In this document: in pieces, positions 38,758 to 51,729 of the stretch
Position numbering within the stretch: position 1 is the first letter of the stretch
Layout: each line of letters starts with the position of its first letter
NCBI GenBank assembly: GCA_037179515.1
Contig: JAXCGZ010007682.1
Location: 27,501 to 91,500 of the forward strand
DNA: 64,000 bases
Direction of reading: 5' to 3'
From: Halocaridina rubra
Taxonomy: Eukaryota > Arthropoda > Malacostraca > Decapoda > Atyidae
Position numbers and translations under genes: made by a program
Notes under the pieces: generated by a model
What the model was told of the DNA's origin: nothing
What the model saw: the letters and a program-made list of their open reading frames with translations, nothing else
The model's database searches: none

Positions 38758-38965
38758 TAAGTCTGACCTATACTGAATTGTATTCAACAAGGTCTTATTA
38801 TTTAGTTCCTTGCAAGGTGTCTGATTTGGGAATGAGGAACGTAGGTGCTTCATCTGGGATTGAGGTACACGGGGTGTCTACTCTTGAGTGGGTCTCAGCA
38901 GTTTATTATTTCTTATTTTCATTGTGTTTATTTATCTATTTACTTTAATTAGTCGGTTAGGTTGT

Positions 38966-39158
38966 AATCACCGTGGCAAAGCGGTAGGGTCCGCGACTCT
39001 GAGGCGGCAGGTCGAGGGTTCACGCCCCGCCACGGTCTAAGGTTAGCAAAGGGCATGCTTTCAGGGTAACGATTACATCTGCCAAAAAAAAAAGTCCTTT
39101 GCAAGAAGGCAATCGTCCTAGCCCTTGGTAGAAAAGGGGGTCCGTGACGTAAAACCGG
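38966..39158 (+). mobile_element. tRNA-derived SINE family 1, full-length copy
   Basis: Head ATCACCGTGGCAAAGCGGTA (box A region), box B GAGGGTTCACGCCCCG, body GGTTAGCAAAGGGCATGCTT and GATTACATCTGCC, end GTGACGTAAAACCGGCTTTT. A run of ten A replaces the usual AAAACA. Confidence 0.9.
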
Positions 39159-39327
39159 CTTTTACTTTAATTAGTCTTTTAGTTATTTCAGAACAAATAT
39201 TATTCTCCATCTCGAAAAATTCTATGCTAGGTACTGTTCCATCAGTGACTACAAACATCTAATGGTGTTCTTACTAGCCTGTTGAGCAGACAGGGACTTT
39301 GGCATGATATCTATCGTGTTAGACTGT

Positions 39328-40049
39328 TGTCGTATGACTTCCGTCATGCTGAAGCCAGTCCGTCATGCTGAAGCCAGTCCGTCATGCTGAAGCCAGAATC
39401 TGAAACTTGTAACAGATCTTGAGGGGTAACGGTTGGTCGAGGGCACAGAGATTTTATTACAATGTTTGTAGAAAGTGTCAAGGAGATATATGACCGGAAC
39501 CGTGAGACTTAGGATCTGGCATCGAGAAGGGCAGGAAAGGCCAGGAAGTTAGCCATTTCCTAAACCGCAAGAAACATAAGCATGTGGCCCGTACGTAAGT
39601 ACATGCCCTGGAGAGATGCCCAATAGCTCCTCCCCCGGAAGTAGGAGGGATTCCACTTTGAACCTGGCGGTGATTGGCAGGACTAGATATCCCTTGATTT
39701 CATTGGCAGAATTGGATGTCGAGCCACGCCCTGCCCCTGGGGGTATTTCAAGAGCCACCCAGGGCAGACACAGTTAGTTAGAGTTAGAGACCGGGCCTTG
39801 CCAGCAGCAGAGTTAAAACAGTACAGCTGAGTTAGCCTCCCCCTCTTGGGGGTAGGACTCAGGGATTAGTCATGACAGGAACTGTAGTAATAGGAGCTCT
39901 GAGTACATAGATGTTAAAATAAGAATAAACTGTGAATAAGAAGATGTCTTTCACCAACCACGCTACCATAATTATAAGTATATATACGTAGGAGGAAAAT
40001 CCCTACGTCAGTGGTGACTCTCGGTGGGATAATGAAAACCCCTACGTCA
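39328..40049 (+). repeat. 5' LTR of copy 1
   Basis: Begins TGTCGTATGACTTCCG with three 19-bp repeats (CCGTCATGCTGAAGCCAGT) in U3. It contains AATAAA-type signals (AAGAATAAACTG) and ends CCCTACGTCA. Compared with the LTRs of copy 2 it lacks about 108 bp after TTTTATTACA. Confidence 0.93.
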
Positions 40050-40277
40050 GTGGTGGACAGCTCGGGATCAATCCACGCCGACACTTTACCGAAGATAAAG
40101 AAAAAAAAAAAAATAGAAGTATAAAAAAAAATATATAGCATCTATGGAAGAAAAGTACAAGTGAAGAAACTTCAAGACGCTTACCAGCAGTGAGAGAGTG
40201 ACACCGAGAAAGTCAGAGCTCCCCCTTCACTTACAGTATCATATTATGAGATCCAGCCACTCTCCCCCGCCTCCGTA

Positions 40278-40670
40278 TTGGCAAGGCCCCCACCCCGTGC
40301 CCTGGTTGTAAAGACGCCTCGAATCAAAAATTCACTTTTATACCTCGACGGCGCAAATGTAAAAGACCGTGAATGTCCGTCCATAATTCCCGCGACCGAC
40401 TTCCTGAAATACTTGGGTCTGCGGATGAGAAGTGACGAGTGCTCAAATAGAGAATATTATAAAACTTTGAAGGAACTATTCCTAAGATATTTCTTAGTAA
40501 GCCGAAGTGTGACCGGAGCATTGAGTGAAAATGCCCATTACAAGAAGTATAAGTTGCCGGATCCGACCAAGAAGACGGCGATTCGTCGATTTTACTCGAA
40601 GAGAAGAAGGAGAACCCCTCCTTCCTTGCCTTCTGCCATGAAGTTCTTCAGGACCACCTCCTTAAAATAG
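40278..40670 (+). pseudogene. remnant of the gag-position ORF in copy 1
   Basis: Homologous to residues about 117-249 of the ORF in copy 2 (RALVVKTPR, DFLKYLGLRMRSDE, LKELFLRYFLVSRSVTGALS, FYSKRRRRTP). It has no ATG, because the sequence corresponding to the N-terminal 117 residues is replaced. A C-run of four where copy 2 has five changes the last ~20 residues. No known domain recognised. Confidence 0.75.
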
Positions 40671-42689
40671 CTAAGTACTTGTGATCTGTATCCAGTGAGT
40701 AATGGGACAATTAGTAAAAGAAATTGAGGTCGGTGGACGCCGCCATTTTATCTTGTAGTTATGATTTGACTCAGCCAACCCGCCTATAAGGGGTGTGGCG
40801 CTTAATAAGTTGATAAAAGTAGAATTTCTGTACCCATTACTAACATGGATAATTTGTACTAATAGCTATAAGCAGTAATGAACTCCATTTTTGTTATAAT
40901 TTGAGTAATGTAAAGAAATTTTGTTGGAAGTGCGTTCCATTTATTTGTATTAATGCCTAGATTGAATTTTAAGAACGTGAATGTATCGATTTTTTAATTG
41001 ACAAATTTAATGCACGTGAAATCATTGTTACAGTATATTAATTTCTTAAGTGTAAGAATTATAGTGAGTAATATACTTGAATCTGCTTTTAAGGTTTTAC
41101 TTAGAACACGTGTGATTTTCGAGAAAGGAATGTGGAAGTGACCATTCGATCTCCCAACCTCGTTATTGTAAATCCGTAGTAATTGTACTGATCCTTGATA
41201 TTTTAATGTACGTGAAATCATTGTTATATTAATTTCTTAAAGCATAAGAAATCGAGTGTTAAGATTGCGCCTGTTTTCAAGGTTCTTTCTTTTTTGTTTG
41301 TTTTTTTCTCCGGGGGAGTAATGTTTTAGCGAAAGAAAGACATAAATGACAGATTGTTCTTTTTGTGTTGTGATGATGGGGAATTAATATTACGATACGT
41401 GTATGGCATTTTATTTTTGAAGAATAAGAAATTTTGTGATATTGTTTAGAGATGAGTTTTTTAATTTCGCGCTATGCAGGTGAAAGTAAGAGTAAATTAG
41501 AGTAATTTGTGCTGTCCTAGAATAGGGAAGGTTTTTCAGTGTCACCCAAACGTAGCTTCAAGGGAGTAGAATGTTTGTTTGTTCGTTAGAATGGGACTTA
41601 GGACTAGTGAGGCAGTCTGTGACCGTGCGGCTCAACCGAGATTTCACCCTTACTCTTCTTACAACCAACGTTGTAAATAAAAGGGAATTTTACAGAAAGG
41701 GGATGATTGTCTTGAAAGTGATATAGCGAATGTGATAGCGAGTGAGTATGAATGACTGGGGGTATAATGGGGGGGTTGCTCTAGGGGGTGAAATCGCGGA
41801 AAGCACCGTTAGGAAGCATGATTGGGGAGTCTGCGAGGATCGTTCCCCTGCTCCGCCAGGTCCTTCTGCATGCCATATCAGAGTGTATTTATGGGAGGTG
41901 ATGCGCTGTTGCAATATCTAGTGACGGATATGGATGAGAAAGTAATTCTCCACCTGCCCAGATATGGTTGAAATGCCAAGTTTGTTTTATTTTTGTTTTG
42001 TCCCCTACTCCGCCATTGAGATTATTATTCGATTTCCGAGAGATTCCAAGATAGATGTTACGTGATAAAGGACGTGAATCTATGAATGATTCTTTATTTT
42101 CTTTGCTAGCTGCAGTATATACATTATCTGTCTGAAGAGATATGTTAGATTGATAAAATAAAACTTTGCGAGTTTTAGCCATGATAATGTTTTATCAAAA
42201 TTATTTCGGCTTGGTCATAAAGAAAGAGTGAGAGCTGACACGAAATGACAACAAGAATGTTACACAGCTGTATCCCGTATTTGAGAGAGCAGATATAAGT
42301 CAAATTCGAGATAGTAAAAGAAGATATATATTTTATGTTTGAATTGTTTATGTACAACTCCGTACGAGATTTTGAAGTTTAAGCAAAATGCATTCTTTAC
42401 TGTTGCTAATGAAATATACTTTTTGTTTTTATTATTGCATACACAGAGATAGATTTTTTATATTCTTAGATACCCGTTTTTGTTATAGTTCTTTTTGTAT
42501 TGAAGAAATCTTTAAAATCTTACTTAAAGGATTCTGAAAAGATTATCTAGAGATAACCATGGTTAATCCCTATCATTTTCATGAATTTTAGATTACAATC
42601 GAGCTAATTAAAGATAATTGAGATTATTAGAGATTATCCGCTGAGTTCTAAATTTAAAACCAATGATATTTAAGTCATTATAAGACGTC

Positions 42690-42692
<3 letters not shown>
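40671..42692 (+). other. non-coding interior of LTR element copy 1
   Basis: Aligns along its length with 52000-54070 on the minus strand. Short open frames of 74-97 codons occur antisense at 41690-41914 and 41889-42182. Their partner in copy 2 at 52863-53087 stays open, but I see no domain and the copies are too similar for this to mean much. Confidence 0.7.

Positions 42693-42730
<38 letters not shown>
42693..42730. repeat. poly(A) run inside copy 1
   Basis: About 37 consecutive A where copy 2 has a short mixed sequence (about 51999-52012). It may be a slippage expansion or an assembly artefact. Confidence 0.85.
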
Positions 42731-42732
<2 letters not shown>

Positions 42733-42737
42733 TATTT

Positions 42738-42995
42738 GTGCTTTTGTTGATCGTAGTAAAGATATTGTCACATATGATTTTGGTCTTTTGCTTTAATTTC
42801 ATCAGAGTGTGTGTGCTTCGACTCAACCCTCTGATTTATAGCAAGAAAAGAATTGTCATTATAGACGAGGATGTGTATGCCGTTACAGTAAAGTCCTTAT
42901 CAGGATTAAACAGAAAGGAATGGATTTATGCTTCGACAGTTCTGCAGTTGTACACTAAGTTCTTGTTGCTTTTGTTTTTGTTAATGAGGAAATAA
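42738..42995 (+). CDS. short conserved frame in the LTR element interior (doubtful)
   Basis: An 85-codon frame whose counterpart in copy 2 (51730-51981, minus strand, 83 codons) is also open. Shared stretches are LNPLIYSKKRIVIIDEDVYA and RKEWIYASTVLQLYTKF. It starts with a hydrophobic segment. I do not recognise it, and conservation may only reflect recent common origin. Confidence 0.3.
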   Translation: MLLLIVVKILSHMILVFCFNFIRVCVLRLNPLIYSKKRIVIIDEDVYAVTVKSLSGLNRKEWIYASTVLQLYTKFLLLLFLLMRK

Positions 42996-43189
42996 GAATA
43001 GCCCTCTGACAATAAACGTAAGATTCTATCGATAGTCATTGCTAACGTTTGTTCACGTTCATTTGTTTATTTATTTTATTATTAGAGATACTCTGCGACA
43101 ATTTTTTATTTTCAGTACAAGTAAAAGACAGAGGCCCATCTCAGCTGACTTGTGAGTGGAAACCGCAACGTATTTCACGGTCGCCCAGC

Positions 43190-43192
<3 letters not shown>

Positions 43193-43284
<92 letters not shown>
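43193..43284. repeat. (CT)n microsatellite carried by copy 1
   Basis: About 92 bp of CT. Copy 2 has the corresponding (GA)n at 51451-51536, so the tract belongs to the element. Confidence 0.95.
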
Positions 43285-43287
<3 letters not shown>

Positions 43288-44158
43288 CCTTTCACTCGAC
43301 TCTGAGCCTGACAGAGGCTCCGTTCAATGCTAAAAGAACGTTGCTGTCTTTGATTTTTTGTGTGTGTTTTTTCCAGCGAAGCTAGGCGATAATTGTGCCT
43401 ACATTTCACTGCAGTCAATAGATTGTTGCATGCTGTTATTGCATAAATACTGATAAGACATCGGTAGTACCGCCATTTGCATAAATATTTTTGCCACATG
43501 TCGCAACTGTTTAGAGAATAGATAGAACTCCCATTGACAAATCGTGGAGCCAGCGAGTTGCCACTTATGCTCTATATATATACATTGATTATGACAGCAG
43601 GAATTAAATATTAAAAGAGACTGTGTTAGAATGAGCATTGCTATGAAGTATAAGTATAGAACTCTGTTCTTACTTCTGAATGCCAGTCTCCATTGTATAT
43701 ATATTGATATTTCTGATTTAGTATATTTATTTTTATTGTTTATTATTCTTATTTTTAGATCATGATTATTAGTAATGTTATTATGTTGACTGATATCGTT
43801 GCTATCTCTCAATGGCCTGTTGCTAATTATTATTTTTGAAATGAAATCAGCAGTAACTTGATGATTTGTATCTTTTATCTGAATTCATACTTGATGTTAC
43901 TGTAGCCACCGCTGATAAGAATGTTTCTTTAGTGGCTTTTCTCAGCATTTAATGATTGTTCTTTTTGATATTTATAGTAGAGTAATGCTATGTAGCAGTT
44001 GCTAAGTCCTAAGTATCTTGGAATAATAATCTAGTTGTGTAGACACATACCTTCCATTACTACCCTATTCCTAGGCAGCCCCGACCTGCAAGTTCTAAAA
44101 GTCTTTAGATGTTGTCCGCTGAGACAAGTCCCTAGTGCCCATTGAATAGAGATTGCAA

Positions 44159-44672
44159 TCAGGCACTACAGAGATCAAAGCAGGAAAACCACAGCTACTG
44201 GGTCAACAGAGGCTCCTACTCCGCCACGTGGTACAGGGAAGCAACAAAGCTAGAGCCCCCACCGGTATCCAAATACACCCCAAGGAGTCTGGCTGTCATG
44301 ATAGCTAGACTCAGGCTAGGCTACAAATGCTGCTGGGAAATCATTGAGAACCCCAGAAAAGAGTGTGCACACTGTCAAATGATAACTGATAAGGCCCTGC
44401 TGCATTATCTTTTAGAATGTCCAAAGACAAACAGCTTAAGGAACGGATTAAACATGGAACCACAACACACCAATGCGACAGTTCATGCAGCGAAAATTGT
44501 TAAGGAAATACTTGACAACATAGAAACACATCTCACCACCTTGGAAACTTTCGAACCACCAAGGTGATAAAACAAACCAAGAGGTATAACCTCTAACCTA
44601 CGGGCCGTTCTTTGAACAAGGGCCCGTGCCAACACAAGGTTGGCTTTAACCTCAAACAACAACAACAACATG
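44159..44672 (+). mobile_element. LINE fragment nested in copy 1, (CAA)n tail
   Basis: A frame at 44142-44567 encodes the C-terminal part of a LINE polyprotein: RSLAVMIARLRLGYKCCWEI then a zinc-knuckle-like CAHCQMITDKALLHYLLECP, as found after RNase H in Jockey/R1/I-type LINEs. It ends with five CAA units. In copy 2 the site is empty (GATTGCAATCACTTGCAGTT, reverse strand of about 50560-50580), which fixes the ends. No target duplication is seen and about 2 bp were lost. Confidence 0.85.
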
Positions 44673-45085
44673 CAGTTGCAGGGGAGGCAAAGTGTAGCCT
44701 CGATTACCAACGTATGGCCATTGTTGGTACCCTGAAGTCATAGGGAACCTTTCTTACAACTGTAGTAGTGACAGAGGTTCAAATTTTCATCCCGAGATCT
44801 GCTTCGAAGGTACGTGTGGAGGGCCGTACAGGAAGAGAATCGCTGTGACGTTGCAGGTCTCCTGCGTGGTGGTCTTAGTCAAGATCGGCCGAGGGCGGGA
44901 CGAGGAAGCCGGGCTGGAAGGATTAGCGGGATGGGCCCAGTCCTTGTCCTTTTTGTTTTGCCTATCCGAGTATCGGAGATATGGCAACAAACCTGGGCCT
45001 GCAGCAAGGACAGCGAGGGAGTGAAAAAAACAGAATCCCCGAGGGAAACCGTGGAATCGCACTTAGCAAGAATTCATGAGCAAGG

Positions 45086-45485
45086 GACAGAGAAAACGAA
45101 AGTCGTCCTAGACAGAGAAAACGAAAGTCGTCCTAGACAGAGAAATTAAAAGTCGTCCTAGACAGAGAAATTAAAAGTCGTCCTAGACAGAGAAAACGAA
45201 AGTCGTCCTAGACAGAGAAAACGAAAGTCGTCCTAGACAGAGAAAACGAAAGTCGTCCTAGACAGAGAAAACGAAAGTCGTCCTAGACAGAGAAAACGAA
45301 AGTCGTCCTAGACAGAGAAAACGAAAGTCGTCCTAGACAGAGAAATTAAAAGTCGTCCTAGACAGAGAAATTAAAAGTCGTCCTAGACAGAGAAATTAAA
45401 AGTCGTCCTAGACAGAGAAATTAAAAGTCGTCCTAGACAGAGAAAACGAAAGTCGTCCTAGACAGAGAAATTAAAAGTCGTCCTA
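45086..45485. repeat. 25-bp minisatellite, 16 units
   Basis: Exactly 400 bp of GACAGAGAAAACGAAAGTCG+TCCTA (type A) or GACAGAGAAATTAAAAGTCG+TCCTA (type B). The order is A A B B A A A A A A B B B B A B. Copy 2 of the element has only two full units plus a partial one at 50098-50160. Confidence 0.95.
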
Positions 45486-46700
45486 AGACAGGGAGAACAG
45501 TCCTAAAAGAATAAAAGTTTTAAACTACTTTAAAAAACCAGGTAATCTTGATGAAATCCCAGAAACAAGGAGATCCCCATACATGTCATAACTGTAGTGA
45601 AAAGAGAGGAAAAGAAACACAGAAATATTTTAAAATATTTTAATAATACCTTTAGAAGCCACGTAAACGAGAAAGAAAAATAATCCCTATACATGTCCAA
45701 ACTTTAGTGAAGAGAGAAAGAAGGGTATTTAAAAAATCCCTTATTAGTTAATTAAAATTACCCCCGTATTAGAACTGAAAAAATGGGAAAGAAAATGTCC
45801 CCACCGTCTTTTGTGCTAAAAAAAGACAAAATATTTTTATTTTTATGTTTATTTTTTTTTTTTTTGCTAGCTTTAAGATAATTTTAAGCGAAAACTCAGA
45901 GTCTCCCTTAGATATAGTGTTGAATAAGTGCCATTGATAAAGTGTATGATTTAAACTAAGATTAATAAGTTGTTTTCTGCTTAAATAATATTAGTGTTTT
46001 GTTTTAGCATTATTATTATTTGAATTATGATTTAATCTTTAGGTTCATTAAGTTTTTATATTAAGTGGTCTCTGAATAGTAATTGCATATAGAGACAGTA
46101 AATGTGTTGACTTTACACACAGTAAAACATGTTTTGTTTCAGGAGTAGTTTTTAAGGCTTAATTTTAAGACAAACCAATGCCCCTAATAATGATAGGAAT
46201 AGAATTTATGAAGCTAAGGTCTCTTATAGAAATTACTGTTGATGTTATGGTCTATATCATTTTAAATGTGTATACATGCCAATACTCTACCTCATTTGTT
46301 TGCTAATGTGCTACATAAGTCATGATTTTACCGTAATTAACTCAATTTAGTCTTTTAAAGAAACGAGAGAAGTAGATGAATTAATGTTTTGATTTAAACT
46401 GGCTTTCGATCTTAATTAATGTTTGATATTAGTTTCACACTGGAATTATGTTGTTTAAATATAAGAATATGTTTGTATTACAGATTTCCAACAAGGAAAT
46501 AGACCCTGCATGCTCTAGTGGTCTGTAAAAGTACTCTATATATGTTATGTTTGTGTAATTTGTATAGGAATTCTTAGAAAATAGCTTAAATAATTCGGCC
46601 CCATTTCTATTGTAAACTAATGTTAGCTAGGAGATGTCCAAGAGCTCCCGGAAAATTAGCCCATGCTTCGACTGAAATAAGAGATATTTCAGTTTTGGTT
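45486..46700 (+). other. non-coding 3' interior of copy 1
   Basis: AT-rich, aligned with 48842-50097 of copy 2 in reverse. Fragments also occur at 30171-30336. No open frame of note. Confidence 0.7.
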
Positions 46701-46708
46701 GGGAGGGA

Positions 46709-47430
46709 TGTCGTATGACTTCCGTCATGCTGAAGCCAGTCCGTCATGCTGAAGCCAGTCCGTCATGCTGAAGCCAGAATCTGAAACTTGTAACAGATCT
46801 TGAGGGGTAACGGTTGGTCGAGGGCACAGAGATTTTATTACAATGTTTGTAGAAAGTGTCAAGGAGATATATGACCGGAACCGTGAGACTTAGGATCTGG
46901 CATCGAGAAGGGCAGGAAAGGCCAGGAAGTTAGCCATTTCCTAAACCGCAAGAAACATAAGCATGTGGCCCGTACGTAAGTACATGCCCTGGAGAGATGC
47001 CCAATAGCTCCTCCCCCGGAAGTAGGAGGGATTCCACTTTGAACCTGGCGGTGATTGGCAGGACTAGATATCCCTTGATTTCATTGGCAGAATTGGATGT
47101 CGAGCCACGCCCTGCCCCTGGGGGTATTTCAAGAGCCACCCAGGGCAGACACATTTAGTTAGAGTTAGAGACCGGGCCTTGCCAGCAGCAGAGTTAAAAC
47201 AGTACAGCTGAGTTAGCCTCCCCCTCTTGGGGGTAGGACTCAGGGATTAGTCGTGACAGGAACTGTAGTAATAGGAGCTCTGAGTACATAGATGTTAAAA
47301 TAAGAATAAACTGTGAATAAGAAGATGTCTTTCACCAACCACGCTACCATAATTATAAGTATATATACGTAGGAGGAAAATCCCTACGTCAGTGGTGACT
47401 CTCGGTGGGATAATGAAAACCCCTACGTCA
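46709..47430 (+). repeat. 3' LTR of copy 1
   Basis: 722 bp, differing by eye from the 5' LTR at two positions (GTCGTGACAGG against GTCATGACAGG, and ACATTTAGTT against ACAGTTAGTT). Preceded by the purine tract and followed by the CTGT duplication. Confidence 0.93.
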
Positions 47431-47434
47431 CTGT

Positions 47435-48018
<584 letters not shown>

Positions 48019-48022
48019 AATA

Positions 48023-48833
48023 TGTCGTATGAATTTTGGACTTCCATTTGAACTCACACTTTGTAAGATGACTGGGTTATCTCACCGTTTGTCACCACTG
48101 ACGTAATGTTAAATTACTATGTTATAATTATTAGTACCAGACGGGTACAAGGTAAGAATGGACAAGCAGTGATTCCTTTATCTTAATTTATTCTAGAGTA
48201 CAACATATTCGACGCCTCAATGCCCCCACCCTATGATTAACTCAAGTCTCTGATCTATTCGTGCCCCTGGCAAAGTTCTAACTAACCGTGTCTGCCCTGG
48301 GTGGTTCTTGAAATACCCCCAGGGGCAGGGCGTGGCTTGACATCCAATCCTGCCAATGAAATCAAGTGACATCTAGTCCTGCAAATCAACGCCAGGTTCG
48401 AAGTGGAGTCCCTCCTACTTCCGGGGAGGAGCTATTGGGCATCTCTCCAGGGCATGTACTTACGTACGGGCCACATGTTTGTGTTTCTTGTGGTTTAGGA
48501 AATGGCTAACTTCCTGGCCTTTCCTACCCTCTCCAGGTACTTGATGCCAGATCCTAAGTCTCACGGTTCCGGTCATATATCTCCTTGACACTTTCTACAA
48601 ACATTGGCCGTACCGCAGAAAACAAGCCTCCCACATTAGTTCCAGGTGCCTAGCCATAAATCTTGGTGGTCCCATGGGAAACATGGTCTGCACCCAAAAC
48701 TCAATAAAAGTGAGGGCATGTAATAAAATATCTGTGCCCTCGACCAACCGTTACCCCTCAAGATTTGTTACAAGTTTCAGATTCTGGCTTCAGCATGACG
48801 GACTGGCTTCAGCATGACGGAAGTCATGCGACA
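48023..48833 (-). repeat. 3' LTR of copy 2
   Basis: 811 bp, nearly identical to 54816-55626. U3 has two of the 19-bp repeats where copy 1 has three. It contains AGAATAAATTAAG, a possible polyadenylation signal. Confidence 0.93.
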
Positions 48834-48841
48834 TCCCTCCC

Positions 48842-51448
48842 AACCAAAACTGAAATATCTCTTATTTCAGTCGAAGCATGGGCTAATTTTTCGAGAGCTC
48901 TTGGACATATCCTAGCTAACATTAGTTTACAATAGAAATGGGGCCGAATTATTTAAGCTATTTTCTAAGAATTCCTATTTCTATGAACCCTATACAAATT
49001 ACACAAACATAACATATATATAGTACTTCTACAGACAACTAGAGCATGCAGGGTCTATTTCCTTGTTGGAAATCTGTAATACAAACATATTCTTATATTT
49101 AAACAAACATAACTTTAAACAATATAATTCCAGTGTGAAACTAATATCAAACATTAATTAAGATCAAAAGTCAGTTTAAATCAAAATATTAATTCATCTA
49201 CTTCTCTCGTTTCTTTAAAAGACAAAATTGAGTTAATTACGGTAAAATCATGACTTATGTAGCACATTAGCAAACAAATGAGGTAGAGTATTGGCATGTA
49301 TACACATTTAAAATTATATAGACCATAACATCAACAGTAATTTCTATAAGAGACCTTATCTTAATAAATTCTATTCCTATCATTATTAGGGGCATTGATT
49401 TGTCTTAAAATTAAGCCTTAAAAACTACTCCTGAAACAAAACATGTTTTACTGTATGTAAAGTCAAAACATTTACTATTTCGATATGCAATTACTATTCA
49501 GAGACCAATTAATATAAAAACTTAATGAACCTAAAGATTAAATCATAATTCAAATAATAATGATGCTAAAACAAAACACTAATATTATTTAAGCAGAAAA
49601 ACAACTTATTAATCTTAGTGCAAATCATACAATTTATCAATGGCACTTATTCAAAACTATATCTAAGGGAGACTCTGAGTTTTCGCTTAACATTATCTTA
49701 AAGCTAGTAAAACAAAAAAATAAAAATAAAAATAAAAATATTTTGTCTTTTAGCACAGTGGACAAAGACGGTGGGGACATTATCTTTCCCATTTTTTCAG
49801 TTCTAATACGGGGGTAATTTTAATTAACTAATAAGGGATTTTTAAATGCCCTTCTTTCTCTCTTCACTAAAGTTTGGACATGTATAGGGATTATTTTTCT
49901 TTCTGTTTAAATCCCATCAACTCTTTTACGTGGCTTCTAAAGGTATTATTAAAATATTTTAAAATATTTCTGTGTTTCTTTTCCTCTCTTTTCACTACAG
50001 TTATGACATGTATGGGGATTTCCTTGTTTCTGGGATTTCATTAAGATTACATAGTTTTTTTTTTAAAGTAGTTTAAAACTTTTATTTTTTTTTAGGACCG
50101 TTTTCTCTGTCTAGGACGACTTTTGTTTTCTCTGTCTAGGACGACTTTTGTTTTCTCTGTCCCTTGCTCATGAATTCTTGCTAGGTGCGATTCCACGGTT
50201 TCCCTCGGGGATTCATTTTTTTTCACTCCCTCGCCGTCCTTGCTGCAGGCCCAGGTTTGTTACCATATCTCCTTTACTCGGATAGGCAAGACAAAAAGGA
50301 GGGATTCGGCACCTTTCTAATCCTTCCAGCCTGGCTTCCTCGTCCCGCCCTCGGCCGATCTAGACTAAGACCACCACGCAGGAGACCTGCAACGTCACAG
50401 CGATTCTCTTCCGTACGGCCATTCACACGTACCTTCGAAGCAGATCTCGGGATGAAAATTTGAACCTCTGTCACTACTACAGTTGTAAGAAAGGTTCCCT
50501 ATGACTTCAGGGTACCAACAATGGCCATACGTTGGTAATCGAGGCTATACTTTGCCTCCCCTGCAACTGCAAGTGATTGCAATCTCTATTCAATGGGCAC
50601 TAGGGACTTGTCTTAGCGGACAAAATCTAAAGACTTTTAGAACTTGCAGGTCGGGGCTGCCTAGGAATAGGGTGGTAATGGAAGGTATGTGTCTACACAA
50701 CTAGATTATTATTCCAAGATACTTAGGGCTTAGCAACTGCTACATAGCATTACTCTACTATAAATGTCAAAAAGAACAATCATTAAATGCTGAGAAAAGC
50801 CACTAAAGAACCATTCTGATTAGCAGTGGCTACAATAACATCAAGTATGAATTCAGTTAAAAGATACAAATCATCGGGTTACTGCTGATTTCATTTCAAA
50901 AATAATAATTAGCAACAGGCCATTGAGAGATAGCAACAATATCAGTCAACATAATAACATTACTAATAATCATGATCAAAAAATAAGAATAATAAACAAT
51001 AAAAATAAATGTACTAAATCAGAAATATCAATATATATACAATGGAGACTGGCATTCAGAAGTAAGAACAGAGTTCTATACTTATACTTCCTAGTAATGC
51101 TCATTCTAACACAGTCTCTTTTACCATTCAAATTCCTGCTGTCATAATCAATGTATATATATAGAGCATAAGTGGCAACTCGCTGGCTCCACAATTTGTC
51201 AATGGGAGTTCTATCTATTCTCTAAACAGTTGCGACATGTGGCAAAAATATTTATGCAAATGGCGGTACTACCGATGTCTTATCAGTATTTATGCAATAA
51301 CAGCATGCAACAATCTATTGACTGCAATGAAATGTAGGCACAATTATCGCCTAGCTTCGCTGGAAATAAAACAAAAAAAGAATCAAAGACGGCTACATTC
51401 TTTTAGCATTGAACGGAGCCTCTGTCAGGCTCAGAGTCGAGTGAAAGG

Positions 51449-51449
<1 letters not shown>
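48842..51449 (-). other. non-coding 3' interior of copy 2
   Basis: Aligns in reverse with 43290-46700 of copy 1 apart from the LINE fragment and the minisatellite expansion. No polymerase-like frame on either strand. Confidence 0.7.
50098..50160. repeat. 25-bp minisatellite, about two and a half units (copy 2)
   Basis: Counterpart of the 16-unit array in copy 1, with unit GACAGAGAAAACAAAAGTCG+TCCTA. Confidence 0.9.

Positions 51450-51450
<1 letters not shown>

Positions 51451-51536
<86 letters not shown>
51451..51536. repeat. (GA)n microsatellite carried by copy 2
   Basis: Counterpart of the CT tract at 43193-43284. Confidence 0.95.
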
Positions 51537-51540
<4 letters not shown>

Positions 51541-51729
51541 GGCGACCGTGAAATACGTTGCGGTTTCCACTCACAAGTCAGCTGAGATGGGCCTCTGTCT
51601 TTTACTTATACTGAAAATAAAAAATTGTCGCAGAGTATCTCTAATAATAAAATAAATAAACAAATGAACGTGAACAAACGTTTGCAATGACTATCGATAG
51701 AGTCTTACGTTTATTGTCAGCGGCTATTC

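Larger units (their letters stand above)
39324..47434 (+). mobile_element. LTR retrotransposon copy 1, non-autonomous (LARD-like)
   Basis: An 8.1-kb element with two 722-bp LTRs (39328-40049 and 46709-47430) and a perfect 4-bp target duplication CTGT (39324-39327 and 47431-47434). By eye the LTRs differ at two positions, so the insertion is recent. A primer binding site TGGTGGACAGC lies one base after the 5' LTR (40051) and a polypurine tract GGGAGGGA lies directly before the 3' LTR (46701-46708). The 6.7-kb interior has no reverse transcriptase, RNase H, integrase or protease that I can recognise, only a short gag-position frame, so it must be mobilised in trans. The 4-bp duplication suits Gypsy-type integrases. 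It carries a CT microsatellite, a LINE fragment and a 25-bp minisatellite. Confidence 0.92.

Noticed and set aside
41690..42182. Antisense frames in the LTR interior as genes
   Set aside because: Their retention in the sister copy at 52863-53087 can be explained by recent common origin. No codon or domain signal seen by eye.
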